DNA of 64,000 bases from Desmodesmus armatus (GCA_007449985.2 VIIQ02000592.1:682001-746000); one strand, 5' to 3'. Positions 22,784 through 36,500 are shown, counted from the stretch's first letter. Made by a program: numbers and translations. Notes: a model not told the origin generated them from the sequence alone.

Positions 22784-23789
22784 ACTGACAGGCCGCCATG
22801 CAGTCAGTGCTTGGGAAGGCAGTCTGACTGTGTGTGTCTGTCGTTTTGGGGGGGTGCTGTTCTTTGGGGAGAGGGGTTTGTCTGCAGAGTGGAGTGGTTT
22901 GGCGGGTTACCCATTGCCTTGTCGACAGGTTGTCAGGGTGCTGTTGTTGTAGATGCTGTTGTTGTTTTGGTGCCTGCACCCTATCGTTGTGGTGTTGATG
23001 CAGCTTTTCATAGCTAGCTTTTTGCAGGTGGGGTATGGTGCTCACACTTTCACAAGCAGTTGCAGCCAGCCGATGTCAGCTGGCATTGAGGGTTGAGCAG
23101 CATTGCAGGATGATTACTTTTGTGTGGTCACAGAGCCGTGCAGGCTGACGGCTGCATATGGCACCAACCTGTTATTCAACATGATGGTGCTGCCCATTGG
23201 TTGATAATGTGCTGCTCCACACGTGCAAGGGATACAATTACCTGGTACGCTGTGGAAGTACATGAGTTGAAAGGTAGTCACTAGTCCGATGCATAATGTT
23301 TGCCAATGGGTGTTGTGCTGGGTTCAGCAGGTCACCGTCAGGCATATTGATGTCGATCATCCGGGGTTGAGGCGTATTTCTGGCACAATGCATGCTTGTG
23401 CGGCTCCCCCATCTGTCCTGCTACAGTACTGTACCCTGGGCAGTAAACACTGTGCGGCGCTTTAAAGACCTTGAAGGGGATCTTCAAAATTAAATATGTT
23501 GAGAGCACATGAGCTGATACTGCTGAATCACTTGCAACGACGCGAGGCGCTGATTTTTGTGGTGCCCTCGACAGGCACCTTCGTGGTCTCTATCATCGAT
23601 TTTAAAAGTTCTTTGTGTATAATACATTATTGACATTCACAAACAGCAAGCAGTCTGCGCTCCTGGACACTCTCCTTCAAGAATTGACAGTAGGTTGATG
23701 CTTGTCTTCCTGGCTTGCAAAGTGAGAGTGCACAACAGCAGCAGCACAACCGAGGCCACTTGTTAGCCAAACTCAGCTGTAGGAACAGC
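22784..23789. other. Spacer: TMEM205-like 3' region and AP2 gene promoter
   Basis: No gene is supported. The last 300 bases are more AT-rich, with a TATA-like GTGTATAATACATTA at about 23615-23630, some 160 bases before the AP2 start codon, and AT-rich sequence just before it. This is a plausible core promoter. Confidence 0.4.
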
Positions 23790-26700
23790 ATGGATCCTGG
23801 TCTTGCAGCTGTGCTGTTGGCAGCAGCACAACAAGGAGCTGCAGCAACTGCCTGCAACAACCAACTGCAGGCTGCTGCTGGGGCGAGAACGCAAGGCATG
23901 ACTCCAACAGCAGCTTCCTATGTGACAGTTTCAGACCAGCACCAGCAGCAGCACCAGCAACAATACCAATTGCCAGCACAGCCTGAAGGCCGGCCAGCAC
24001 CAGCAGCCAACTGCACCAGCTCAGCACCACTGGCAGGCGCAGGACTCCAGCACGCAGCAGCTGGTAGCTTCCATGCTTCCCAGGCACCACATGGCTCAGC
24101 CCGGCCAATCTCACCCTTCCTGAGCCTTCAGCAGGTGCAGCCAGTTGCGCTGGCATCCCCAGCTGGTCCTGCAGGACACACAGACCCAGTTCTGTCAGCA
24201 CCAGGGGCACAAGCTGCCTCTTCACACCAGCACCAGCATCGCGTGCAGCAACAGCAGCATGGGGCTAACTTGTCGCCTGTGCTGGTGCCAACCCGTGGCA
24301 AGGGTCTCCGCACTGACAGGTACAGCAGCGACGGGGACGGTGCAGGACTGTCCCAGTCAGCACGCTCAGCACCAGCACACACAGCAGGCAGTCCAGCTGG
24401 TATCACTGGCTCCCCCACAGGCGATGGTCATGACAGCGGCACTGAGACAGACCACTGCAGCATGGATGAGGGCTGGGCCAGAAGCGGAGACAGCAACCAC
24501 GGCCAGCCGGGAGGAGCCCATGCAGCAACAGCACAGCATCCTGCAGGCGAGCCAGCTGACCCCAAGCTGGTAGCAGCCATTGCTGCAGCAATGAGGCACC
24601 TGCAGCAGCAGCAGGAGGAGCTGCGCATGCCAGCTACTGTGCAAACATCATCTCTCCACACACCACAGCTGATGCCTGCACCTCCCTTACAGCTGGCACC
24701 ACACCAGCATCCTGCAGACCCCAGCACAGGGCAGTTTCAGCTGGCAGCACCTGCTGCAGGGCCTGCACTGGAGCAGGCAGCTGCTGCAGGCGCTGGGACG
24801 CCAGTGCTGGCAGCTAGGAGTGCGTCCCAGCTTCTGAGCTCACCTGCAGGCCTTCTGCAGGCGCTGCTGCTGGGGCTGATCAGCAGCACAGCTGCCCCAC
24901 AGAGCAACACAGCCACCCTCATGGCACAGGGCCACACCTCAACAGCAGCAGCACCAGGCGCAGTGGCGCAAGCGCTCGGCAGGACACCTTACATGGTGCA
25001 GGCGCCTGCTGTCAACAGCGCAGCCACGGCAGCTGCTGGCTCTGTGCAGCAACTGCTGCAGGAACTGCAGCAATGCAGCCAGCAGCCGCACCTGCGAGTA
25101 GCAGTGCCAGCACCAGCGCCAACAGCCGCCCTCCCACCTTCAGCTCTGTCAACAGCACAAAGCGCCCTGCTGCGAGCGTCCTCACTGCTCAAGCCAGCGT
25201 CCCCTGGCACAGGTGCAGCGGGCCCAGGACTGTTCCGCCCAGGTGCAGCATCAGCAGGAGCTGCAGCAGTGGCTGGTGTGATGAAGCGCAAGGCCAGCAG
25301 CAGCATACCATCCTCCCCTGCTGTGCTCAGCCCTGGGCGGGGTAACTCAGGCAACTTGGATGCAGCCAACCCCAGCATGCTGCTGGCACAGATACTGGCC
25401 AAGATGCAGGCCCCACCTGCAGCACACCCCCACGGGTACTTCAGCAGTGGGTTTAGCCAGCCAGGCGGCCTGCCAGGCAATCCTGCAGGGGCAAGGGCAG
25501 GGCCAGCAGCTGCAGGAGCAGGGGCGCTAGGGGCCTTCAGGGCAGAACATATGGTGGGTGCACGGGGTCTCAGCATCAGCAGGGGCAGCGCAAGGGGCTT
25601 GCAGGAGCCACGTGGCTGGAGTTTCCTATCAAGAGCAGCTTCAGGAGCAGGGGATGATGGGGACATGGGGTTTCCTGCAGGTGACCCACTTGATCCAGAG
25701 GGCGAGGAAGCACCATGCAGGGAAGGGCAGGCGCGGTCAGGTGCCGTTGCACGCAGGGCAGTTGGCGCAGCAGGTGCCTGGAGGGAAGTGGGTGCAGACG
25801 AGGAAATGGAGGTGGATGTGTCACCATCGATGGCAGCTGCTGCTGCAGCTATGGCTGGGCTGGCAGACTTCATCCCTGACAGCTCAGGTGATGGCGCTGC
25901 TGCAGCAGCGGCGGGGGCAGAGGCAGGGCAGGCTGGGGCTGGGAAGCCAGTACGCAGCCGGAAGGCTGTAAAGCACAGTGCCAGCACCACTCTTGGTATG
26001 GACGGCACTGCTGGTGACATCGGCACCTGGCAGAACCTCCAGCAGCAGCAGGGGGTGCAGCCTGCACCAGTGGTGTCTGGCAGCGGCGCAGCTGCTGCCG
26101 CATATGGCGCTTCAGGGGACCCCATGGCCGCAGCAGCAGCGGCAGCTGGTGCAGCATATGCGAATGCATTGGCAGCAGTTGCCACTGCAGGGATGATGGC
26201 TGGCAGCTTGGGCTGGCAGCAGCAGTGGTACAGTGGCAACAGCGCTGGTGTGGGGAGTGCTGCCGCGGCTGCGGGATTGCTGCCTAGTGTTCCAGCAATG
26301 CTGCCCTTTGGCCTTCCAGGAGCGCCCACAGCTGCTGCTGCTGCGGGGGGTGAAGGTACAGCAGGGGGCTTCAACTGGGGTGTGCCTGGGCAGCAGGCCA
26401 TAGGTGGCTTTCCCATGGACATGATGATGGCTTGGCAAGGGGGCTTCATGGGTCAGCAGGGGCAAGGCCAGCAGCTGCAGAAGCCTCCACCAAGGCCAAG
26501 AAGCAGGGGTGGCAACAAAGCAGGTGAGCAAAAGAAGCAGGTCCTGTGCGAGCTGCTTTCCTGGTGTCATGCCCTGCAGTGCAAACAGCCTCAAACAGAG
26601 CAATAAGAAGAAGAACAGTGTTGACTTGATGGGCACCGGCAGCCACACTAGTGCGTCCTGCTGGCACATAGGTGCTACATCACGTACTACTACACTCGGG

Positions 26701-28440
26701 TCAGATCTGTGTACTAGTAGCATCATGCTGACCGTTTTCCCCCGCATGCGGCAGCATCATGCTTTGAGGTTCAAAAAAGGCATTCAACCCTCAGAGTCTG
26801 AGCTGCATTGACGGGTTGCCCTGATGCAGGTACAGCCAAACCCCGCAAGCCAAGAGCCCCGCAGGAGCCCCAGGCCAACAGTCCAGAGATTGCCACTGGT
26901 GATGCCGCGGCCGCAGCAGCAGCCGCCTCCAGGGTTACAGCAGCCGGCAAGACAGGGGCCGCACACCGTGGTGGTGGCGGCCGCTCCTCCACCAGCAATT
27001 ACAGGGGCGTAACGCAGCACCGGTACACTCTGCGCTGGGAGTCACACCTGTGGGACCCTGATGCAGTGCGCTGCAAGACAGCTGGCAGCAGCAGGACCAA
27101 GGGCAAGCAGGTGAGAGGCCCAGCGCTTGGTTGGTGCTTTGCCTGCTCTGTTGACCTGTTTGCATGTATGATTACATCAGCAGTCCCACCTTTTGGTTGT
27201 CAGTGAGACCATTGGACTACATGATGCTACTGGCCATTAGGGGTCGATCTGCACACTCAAGGAAGTGTGGGCACCTGCATGTGCAGTGTCTGGCTATCCC
27301 CGCCATGTTGTGGTGAACACTGTGGTCACGCCTGCTGTGCTTGTTCACGTTGTCTGTTTGCAGACTTACCTTGGTGGGCACTGGACTGAGGCAGAAGCTG
27401 CACATGCGTATGACAGGGCTGCACTGGTGTACTGGGGGGAGAACGGCTACACCAACGTAAGTGAACAGCAGCAAAGCAGCTTGAAATCATTTTTCAGCAA
27501 TGCATCATGCATCATGATGGCACCCAGGTACCCTGTCTGCCTGCGCACCCACATTGTACTCTCCAACTGTCGCTTGCATGCAACACAGTGGCAGTGTTGC
27601 GGTTTTTGTGCTGCCAGCAGTGGGCTGAGTGGCCTTGCCAAGCACTGGTCACCTAGCCGCTAGGTACTGAGTACAGAGGGCTGTGCTGGTGCTGTTCTCT
27701 CCCCGCAGTTCCCCAAGAGTGACTACGATGGCGAGCTGCCCCTGCTGTCCAGCCTGTCGCGTGAGCAGGTGGTGGCAAACCTGCGCAGCATCAGCCACAG
27801 CACGCAGAAGCTTGTCCCACAATACGAGGGCGTGTATCCACACCAGGCCCTGCCGGGCATGTTTGAGGCTCGCCTGTATGATGCAGTGGCGCCAGACGGG
27901 TCCAAGGGCCCATACAAGGTAAGCACTGGGCCAAGTGTCTCCACTGTGGCCACCAGTACACGCTTGCATGCATGCTTCACGTGCACCCGTGTGAGTAGCA
28001 CACGCTGGAGTATGATTCCCTGCACACAAAAGTGGCTGTTGCCTGTGCAGCCTTCATTGCGCCTGCATGTCGCCCCTTTGAAGTACAGCAACGGTGCCAC
28101 AGTGTGGCAATGTGTCACAGTCGCACATGCTGAGTGAGAGGCACCAGGTGCTGCCCCCAGTACCCCATGCACAACAGGCTGGCTAGCACAAGATTATGTG
28201 TGCGCGTGTCTCCTCCGCTGTGTGCAGTACTTGGGTGCATTCATGACTGAAGAGGCGGCTCGTGAGGCCCTGGCACATGCCACACTTGAGCGGCAGCAGG
28301 CATGTGCAGCAATGGCGCCAGCAGCAGACGCAGGCAGCGAACCCCCTGCCAGTGGCAGTGCTGGTGAGGATGCGCCAATACCTACAGCCTTGTGGGCGGC
28401 TGCAGCGGCAGCGGCGGCTGCTTCAGGCCCCCTGGAGTAA
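23790..28440 (+). CDS. Giant AINTEGUMENTA-type double-AP2 transcription factor, 5 exons, 1176 aa
   Basis: Exons are 23790-26523, 26830-27110, 27364-27456, 27709-27918 and 28228-28440 (3531 bases; all junctions in phase). The ATG at 23790 is the first in the open frame. The first 911 residues are low-complexity Gln/Ala/Pro/Ser sequence with no domain I recognise, probably activation or phase-separating sequence. AP2 repeat 1 (about 968-1036) is classical for the ANT/WRI1 lineage: YRGVTQHRY, WESHLWD, KGKQTYLGGHWTEAEAAHAY, ALVYWGENGYTNFP. The linker (LLSSLSREQVVANLR) is the expected ANT-type linker. AP2 repeat 2 (about 1075-1124: YEGVYPHQ, FEARLYD, YLGAFMTEEAAREA) is diverged; Trp is replaced by Phe. 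Such proteins bind DNA in the nucleus. In plants they control growth or lipid synthesis; the role here is not inferable. Land-plant members are usually 400-650 residues, so this one is about twice as long. Confidence 0.92.
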
Positions 28441-29980
28441 GCCCTGCAGTCCTGCCCCAGGAAGGGGGGGACGGGATTCCCCGACAACGGAAGCAAGCAA
28501 GCTGTGGGTCAGCACTCGGTCAGAGACAGGGCCCATGATTGAGTGCAGCCAGGTCTGAATGTACTAGCGGAGGCTGGGGCCAGCATGGCGGGCAGCAGGG
28601 GCAAGTGGAGCTGAGGAATATGTGCATATGCATGTTGTGCTCTGTTGCCGAGGGTGTTGGTTGCTGAGGGGGGTGGCCACTGCTGCTCCGGCTGGTTGTC
28701 AGGCAGATGTTGAGGCTGCTTCGAAGCTGACTTCAGCGGGGGCAGTTGTGCACAGCAGTGCCCTGCAGAGGGCGAACGTCTTATAAACGCTCTTGTGGTA
28801 TAGGAAGGGGCCTGCTTCTGACTTTGACCCCCCCCCCCCCAGAGGTTTGGAGGGAATATTGTCCCTGCCAGCATGCGATGGCCTCCTCTGATGCCACCCA
28901 GGGCTAACGGACCAGAGGACAGTCACTCATGGCGCACAATCGTCAACCTTGATCTCGAGTTGGGTGGTGCTTGACCTTCTCCGTTGGTGGCTGATGGTGG
29001 CAGGTCCACCCAACTCGAGTCTCAGACAAACAGTTTGTATACACCCAATCCACGTTCTGCCAACGATGCAGCATGTCACACCAATCAGAGACCTACTCGT
29101 CCAAATGTTGTTTGTTTCGCGGGCCTCTTCTTCGCCAATGGGAAGCAGCAAGCAGATCACTGGGGTCGCAAATTTCTAGGCAAGACAGATTTTTTGCTAC
29201 AGCCACAACAGTGCCCGGCGTGCCCGGTTCATTCGCGCCCATCATGCTCCCGTCTAAGACTTTTTTTCAGGCCAAACTGGATTATATCACAAATCATCCA
29301 ACCGAGACAACCTCTGAAGAGCAAAGTGTATCTGACGCAGATTTGCCCATGTGACCCCCTGCTGTCCCTCGGTAAACTGACTCAAGAGTCGACATCATGC
29401 AACAACCAGCCTCCTTGACCGGTGGATTGCGTGCTTCAACGGCCCCTCACCTGCTGGATATGTCAGATTTTGTTATTTGCCTGTCAGTGGCCGAGCACTG
29501 CTTAGCAGCCCTGCCCAGCTGTGTAAGCTGCCGTATGGCTGTTTGTGAAAACTCAGGACCTCACCTGCATATCCCCGGATAGTTGCAAAAGCGTGGAAGT
29601 CACAGCGCGGGGCAGCAAGGTCGAGCAGGGCCCCCAGTACGCTGCAGTGGTCTGCTTTTGGTTTTGCAGTCATTCTATAGCATCACTCTGCTTGTAGCTG
29701 GCTGCTTCGCCCAGATTGTGCAGATTGTTTTACAGCCACCACGGACTGCGCTCAAACGGCTGAAAGGAGACAAGGTAAGTAGCGAAAACGCAGTCATGGC
29801 CGCTGCAGTTTGTTGGGCGCTGGACGTGCCTTCCTGAGCTTTCAGCTTTGCCCCCCGCACCGGTGCTCGCTCGCTGCCACAGCACAGCAGCTTTCCTGAT
29901 ACTAATCCTCGTTTTCAAACTGGTCCCGTTGCTGCAGGATCCCCTGGCGTGCAGGCCACGACTGGAGTCTCCTCGTGCAG
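28441..29980. other. Spacer with AP2 3' region and promoter/leader of the Gln-rich gene
   Basis: About 28.9-29.9 kb is more AT-rich than average and probably contains the promoter of the gene starting at 29981. A C-run lies at 28830-28840. A 14-base inverted repeat (CTCGAGTTGGGTGG, 28954-28967, and its complement 29006-29019) marks the beginning of that region. A likely leader intron runs from 29775 (AAG/GTAAGT) to 29937 (GCTGCAG), placing the start codon in the second exon. Confidence 0.45.
28954..29019. repeat. 14-base inverted repeat, possible regulatory hairpin or binding site
   Basis: CTCGAGTTGGGTGG at 28954-28967 and CCACCCAACTCGAG at 29006-29019 are exact reverse complements separated by 38 bases. 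It lies at the switch to a more AT-rich, promoter-like stretch. Confidence 0.7.
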
Positions 29981-31744
29981 ATGGAGCGCCTCAAGGTGCC
30001 CAACAGCTGCAAAGCCCGCAGGTCTGCCCGTGTCCCCCGGACCAGTATGTGGGGTGTTCACATACTACATCCTGACCAGCAGAACGTGCAGCAGGTAAGA
30101 TCCTGGGCAAGTCTGTGGATGGGTGTGGCGATCGGCTGTTGACAGCTTTGCCTGCGTTCTGTGGGCCGTCTGCTGCTGCTGTTTGTGACATCTGACACTG
30201 CTGATTGTCTACAGGATGAGCTGGAAGCCCTGGAGGCCCTGTGCTTTCTGAGTGCTGGCATCAGCCAGGTGCCAGCAGATGCAGCGAAGCCTTACAGTGC
30301 CAGCAGGCCAGGCAAAGCGGGAGCCAGGCGGCAGCAGCCCAAGCAGCAATCAAAGCAGCCCAAGCCCAAACCGCAGCGCCTGCCTCAGCCTAAAAAAGCA
30401 GCTCGGCGCAGCCCAGGCTCTGAGACTAGCTCAGGCGCCACACAGTGCGGGCTGACGCCAGCGCAGGCAGCTGAGCTGCAGTTCACCCTGTCCCTGGAGG
30501 AGATTCACCCAGCTGCTCTTCCAGGGCCAGACGTTGCGCAGCTGCTGCAGCAGCAGCAGCAGCACTATGCAGAGTCCTCGGACACCAGGCTGGCAGTGGG
30601 GACACTGACCCCCATGCCGTCTGAGGACTGGGCAGCACAGTCCAGGCAGCGCAGTCCAGGCACACAGGCTAGCCTGCCCTCCCCTGAGCCACTGCAGCAG
30701 GAGCAGAAGCAGCAGGAGCAGCAGCCGGAGGCAGAACCAGATGCGGTAGTGCCGTCACTGTCTCCTGTGACCGCGCAGCTGTCGCCACCCATGCCCAGCA
30801 GTGTTGCGGGGCTGAGGCCCTGGGAACTATCGGCAGCTGCAGTCCCGCAGCAGCAGGAGCTGCCTGCTGTCAACAGGCCGCCCGTGAAGGGCTGCTTTTG
30901 GCATGTGTACATCGCCAAGATGATCCAGGCAGACCAGCAGCGCCAGGAGCAGCAGAAGAAAAAGCAAGACAAGCAGCAAGACGAGCAGCAGCAGAAGAAG
31001 ATGCAAGGCAAGCAGCAACTCAACTCGAGCAAGCGCCCACAGCAGCAGCAAGACAGCCCGGCAGCAGTGCACAAAGCGGCTGCCCCAGCCAAGAAGCAAC
31101 GGACTGAGCAGCCCCTGCAGCGGCGCTCCCAGCCCTCCAACCTGGGCGCGGGTGTTGCACCACCACCAGCTGTGCAGCTGGCCCCCAGCATGCCTCAGCA
31201 CGCGGCAGCTGTACAGCACATCCTAGCGCACACACTGCTGCAGCAGCGGCAGCAGCCCACAGGCGTGTCTGCCCTGCTGCGGCAGCAGATGCCTCGTGCT
31301 GCGGCTGCTGTGCAACCCAGTGCACTGGACCTGCTGCCTGGCTTGTCCCCTGCGGTAGCAGCAGCTGCAGCAGGGTGCCCACAGCTGCTGCAGGCGCTGG
31401 GTGCTGCTGCCGCAAGCGCTGCGCCATCGGTGGCAGCACCCGGTGGTGGCCTGTTTGGTCCTGCAGGACTGCTTGCCGCCGGAGGTGGTGCTATGAGCGG
31501 CGGCCTGCAGGGCCCACATGCAGCAGCAGCATTGCGGTTGTTTGGTGCCCTGCCTGGTTCCTTCCCAGCGCCTGCTGGGCTGGCACCGGCTGGACTGGCC
31601 CAGCTGCAGGGCCTGCTGGGGTCAGTTGGCCAGCTGTCTGCGGCCATGGCCCCTCCTGCAGCACCTGGTGTTGGCTCACTGGCCGCCTTGATGGGTGTTG
31701 CCGGCATGCAGCACCACATGCACCCCAGCAGAGTTGCTGCATGA
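29981..31744 (+). CDS. Gln/Ala-rich protein of unknown function, 2 coding exons, 547 aa
   Basis: Exons are 29981-30094 and 30215-31744 (1644 bases, in phase). The ATG is the first usable one in the exon, because the exon upstream has stops in the matching frame. The N-terminus is basic and not low-complexity (MERLKVPNSCKARRSARVPR, then MWGVHILHPDQQNVQQDELE); this is the part most likely to carry function. The middle contains runs of Gln and a Lys/Gln-rich helix after KGCFWHVYIAKMIQADQQRQ, which could be a coiled coil. The C-terminus is Ala/Gly/Leu-rich. No family is recognised. Composition and neighbourhood (next to the AP2 factor) would fit a nuclear regulator, but that is inference only. 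Confidence 0.7.
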
Positions 31745-33533
31745 GCGGCCACCAGTGCAGTGCTTGTCGTTGTGGCGACCAGGCTGGTAGCATGCGTATG
31801 ATGATGCTGCGCGTGCACAGCCGAGTGTACTTGGGTAGTTGAGTGTCATGTGGCGATGGCCATGCGTGGCCTGCATTGATGTTGTGAGTGCGGAGAGCAA
31901 CCCCAGCTTGCTGCTTGAGTTTGGCCCATTGATGAGCGTTGCAGGGCTTATCGGAAGATCTTTTGCCAGCAGAGCTGACTGATGCAGCGTGCTGTTGGCA
32001 GTTGTGGCACCCACAGTGAGTGTACTGCTGCTGGTTGGCAGGAGCAAATGCCGAGCAGGATGCTTGGCACTTCTGCCCAACTTCCGGAAGGCAGCGGATG
32101 TGATGCTACCCTCGCTTTGTGTGCCACCTCGCTTTGCGTGCCTGTACCATTCAGGCGCTGCCCTCGCTGCAGTTCTGCCTTGTGCACTGCAGATCAACCC
32201 TGGTTGTGGTGGCCAGTTTTGTACCCCTGCCGCCACTCTCATGTGCATGCCATACGGCTAATGGCTCACAGCACGATTGTCAGCTTGCAACAACACGTAA
32301 TTGTTCTAGCTGGGAACCTTCCGGGCAACACCTGTTGCTTTCTGAGTTGTCTAGAGGCCTCAACCGCTTTTCAAGGTCATGGGCACAGCCATGTACCGCT
32401 GTCGGGTGTCTGTACTTGTTTTGTAGGGTAGAAATTGCTTGCATCCCTTGCCACGTTTTGCCCCTTGTAGTGCTTCATGCTTGTGCCTTGTGTAGTACGC
32501 ATGGTTATGATGGTGGTCGCTGTCGTCCAGTGCGTCTGCATGTTATGTGTTGTCTTAATGATTGCTTGCTCATGCATGAAGCGGCCTGTTTCTGCTGGTG
32601 TCATGGCTATTTAGCTGCGTTGCGGCCAGTGGATGGGGGTGGAGCATTCATGGCTGCAAGATGTGGCCCAGCCAGTGGGGTCATGACTGGAGCCTGTCCT
32701 TGCTCCCTGTGTTACCTTTGACTCTCTTTCTCTCTAGCGCGCTCTATGTATGTCGCTGTGTTTTTCGGCCCGTTGGCGCCCGGTGTGATACAACATGCAA
32801 GGCACAGGCACCCGAGCTACACCAGTGATGCCTGCTGTGGGGGATTTTTTTTGTATGCGGGTGAACATGCAGTGTGTCAGCTTGCTTGTGTGTTCTGCTT
32901 TTGCTCATTTGTTTGCGGGTTTCTGTATGTTGTGTTGCTTTTGCTGCGCTGGTTTTTGAGCACGCACACTCAATCTGACGGCCAGTTCATCGCTTTTGTC
33001 CATGCAGTCAGCAAAGGGCTGCGGGAGGTATGAAGGGGCTTTGTAGTCTCAGTTCCGGACTGCCGCCAGTCCTGTACACTAGCAGTGGTACCGATGTACG
33101 TCACCAACAGCAGCAGGGAGGGATGGTTGCGCTTGTGCAGGCCTCCTGCAGGCCTGCCAAGTGCAATCCACGATGCATGCGTGTGAGGCAGCGCCCAGTT
33201 GGCAATCAATGGATGCGCCAACAGTACGAGCGACTGGCATCAGTACTGGTGCCACGTGCAGTTCTAGCTTCTGTGCCTGGACTGGTTGTGATGCATGATT
33301 CTGTTGGGTCTTGGTGTATGTCTTGGCCCGTTGGTTCTTACTGTCTTGACCCTGCCGTGTCTGTCTGGGTACAGCCTGGCGACGTTATAGCGTCACATAT
33401 TTGAGAGTACAAAGTCTGCGTTGCCTTTCTATGTGAGGCCACGCTTGGACGTTTCAGAGACATGTAACTTGGTCGGTTGGTTTGGCTTGTGTGAATTAAG
33501 CAGAATCAATTGAAGTCCACAGCAGCACAGCGC
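31745..33533. other. Spacer: 3' region of the Gln-rich gene and PEX14 promoter
   Basis: About 1.8 kb with no supported gene; open frames are short and unrelated to known proteins. A pyrimidine-rich CTCTCTTTCTCTCTAG at about 32721-32740 looks like an acceptor or an initiator, but no exon could be joined to it. The 100 bases before the PEX14 ATG are AT-richer, as expected for a leader. Confidence 0.35.
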
Positions 33534-36500
33534 ATGGAGGACCCTCCCTCTCAGTCCAGCAGTGGAGGGGCCCCCACAACAGCAGCTCCCAATGCCACAG
33601 TCGCTTCAGCAGTGGCTGGGTTTGACATGGACACCGCTGCAGCTGAGGCTCAGCCGGTGTTGCGGGAAGACCAGATCATCAATGCGGTGTCGTTCCTGAG
33701 CCATCCAAAGGTCAGGCAAATAGCGTGATCTTGCGTGTGCTTGTTATTTAGATGAATCTGGTTGCCGCTGGCCCCAGGCATGGGGTGCTTTCTTTCCAGA
33801 CTTGCGATCCTTCTGACTCAGCAACAACATTGTTGTACAGGTGCGAGGGTCTGCAGAGTCAGCCAAGAGGACGTTCCTGGAGAAGAAGGGTCTGACAGCA
33901 GCCGAGATAGCGGAAGCCTTCAACCGTGTGCCTCCAGAGGCCCCTGCAGCTGCGGCCCCTGCAGCAACCAGCAGCACACCCATCGTGGGGGCCAACAACC
34001 TGGTCACATACACCCAGCAACCCCAGCAGGCCATGCTTGTACCTCAGCACGCCCCAGCCATGGCTCCTCAGGCCCTGGTGCCTGCACAGCAGATGGTGCA
34101 GCGGCCCCCTGTTCACTGGTCACAGGTGCGCGTGATGCTGTGAGGTTGCCAGCAGTGACATCGATGGTTCATGCCCACAGCAATGGTGCAGCCGTTTCCA
34201 AGCAGGAAAGCTGTAGAGAAGCAACAAGCCAACTTGCAGATCCAGTCCTCTTATCAACAGCATGGTTCGTCCGTAGAGGCTAGTGCAGATTGCATGTGTC
34301 GAGAGGCAGGCGTTCAGATTTTTCCGGCCACCCCTTGATGCAGGTCGTCCTTGGTGTGGGCGTAGCAGCTGCTGGCTTATACGGACTGCACCAGCTGCTG
34401 TATCCTCGCCTGTCGGCCTGGTCACACCAGCTGTTCTCAGCACGCAGCGCAGCAGCAGAAGCTGAGGCAGAGCGCACTGCAGCCCTGACAGCAGCCCTAG
34501 AGCGCCTCTCAGAAGGTCAGAGCCGCCTGCAGCAGTCACTGGACAGCCTTGCATCAGCCGTCAACAGGCAGCAGCAGCGGCCAGACCAGCTCGGCTTTGC
34601 AGAAAGCCAAGCAGACTACCTCGCCCTGCCGGGCCCCTCCTCCCACACCAAGCGCTCGCAGCAGCAGTACAACAGCATCGACACGTATGCTTCCTCGTCG
34701 CGCGCAGCTGCGGTGCGGGGAGGTGGCTGGGACCCTTACGCACCAGAGTCCAGTCAGCACCTGCCTTCGGAGGGCAGGCCTGGCAGTGCAGCTTCACCCA
34801 GTGGTCGGCAGGGCAACCCTTCAGGGTTTTATGGCTCTAGTGCTACTGGGTTTGAGGTGACACCGCCGCCGATGGGTAACTACAGGGCGCCGCAGCCCCC
34901 AGCACAGTACGGCAACGTCAACAGCATCAGCAACAATGCAGGGCCGGCGGGTGCTGACCCTGGCTATGCGCGCAGGACGGGAGCCTATGCAGGACCTGAG
35001 GCATCTGCAGCAGGTGGGTGTAGGGGCGTGCCAGCCATCAGACATGGTGGGGATAGGGGCGTGGGAGCCAAGAGACATGTTACGAGAAGGAAGAGTTGCA
35101 TGGCAAGGGGCGCTGTTGCCTTGCTTCCAGGGCATAGCAGTGGGCTGATTGCATGCGCAGCGTGTATGCTGTACCTCAACGGAATGTATGGCGCATCGAA
35201 GCTGTTAGCAGCAGTCAGCTGCCTGCACGGTTGGACCGTTCTGAGTTGCTGTTTGTGAGATTGTAAGGATTGGATGCATGTTGGGTGATGATGCATGTTG
35301 TGTTGCTGCCCCTGCCTGGCGTGTGCCCTTGTGCTGACAGGCAGCAGTGCTGTAGGCAGGCCTGAGGAGGCACCTCGCTCAGCAGCCTTCCATGAGGTAA
35401 GGGCAGGGCTGGGGGCACTACTGCTGCAGCATGGGCAGCCTTGTACTTGCGTATGCCTGATAGGGCTTGCTGGGAATATGTGCATCCAGCACCATGCGGT
35501 TGGTGATAATCTGGAAGCAGGGGGTGCGTCACCTTCCCAGCTTGTAGCCGAGTTTGCAGCAGCTGCATCAGATGCGTGTTCTGTACGTGCAGCAGTGGCA
35601 AAACCCAGCACAAGCAGTGCTGCTGCAGCTTCATTTAGGGGCCTGCAGATCTCTTCAGTAAGGGGCATGACGCAGCTTCATTCAGGGGCACGATGCAGCT
35701 CCATTCAGGGGCATGACGCTGCTTGCAAGCTTGGTCAGTTGCAGCACACCCCTCACTGAGTTCATACAGTAGATGTCTGCTGTTGCAGGTGATGGCGATG
35801 GTGCAGGCGGGTATCACACCCCCCAACGTGAGGACAGACATAGACGACAGCCCACCTGACCCCAGCAGACCGCTCAGCGCACCACAGATGCCACCAAAGG
35901 CCAAGGTAAGGGAGGCAGCAGCAGCAGCAGCAGGTGTGTTCATGAGCCAACTTGGGCTTCAAATTGTGTTTGTTGCCTGAGTGCTGCTGGTTGCCCAAAG
36001 TGCTGCTGTCATCATGTGTCTGCAGCCTCTGCCTGAGTGAAGTGATGTGTGGTGTGCAAAACCCTGCAAGCTACCTAACAGGGTGGCATCGCTCCTTCTC
36101 CGCAGGCATGCATGTTTGGTCTAGCACAGGGCCGCATCGCCAAGTGATACATCCTTGTAATTCTGTGCATTCTACCGCCCCACCGCTGCTTCAACCCCCG
36201 CCTCCGTCTGCATCAACTGTCTGTGTGTCAATGCAGCCCTGGGAGGGCGGCACTGTCAGCAGCAACCTCCTGGGCACACCAGGCCCAGCCTACAGCAGCA
36301 ACGTAGTGCCTGATGGGCCCAGCGGCTTTGGCGTCAGGGGCTATGGTGGCGCACCAACAGCAGCAGGGCTGATCACGCCCACCTCAGCCCCACGTGCAGA
36401 CGGCAGTAACAGCATCGAGGGGGTGCTGCTGTTCGGGCGGCAGGAGCTGATGCAGGTAGCACGGCAGCAGCTGGCAGTAACATCAGCGGGTTTGAAGCGT

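Noticed and set aside
24989..26449. A 486-codon minus-strand open frame opposite the AP2 gene
   Set aside because: It is antisense to a GCA/CAG-rich exon, reads as Ala/Pro/Ser noise and has no domain. The plus strand is clearly coding.
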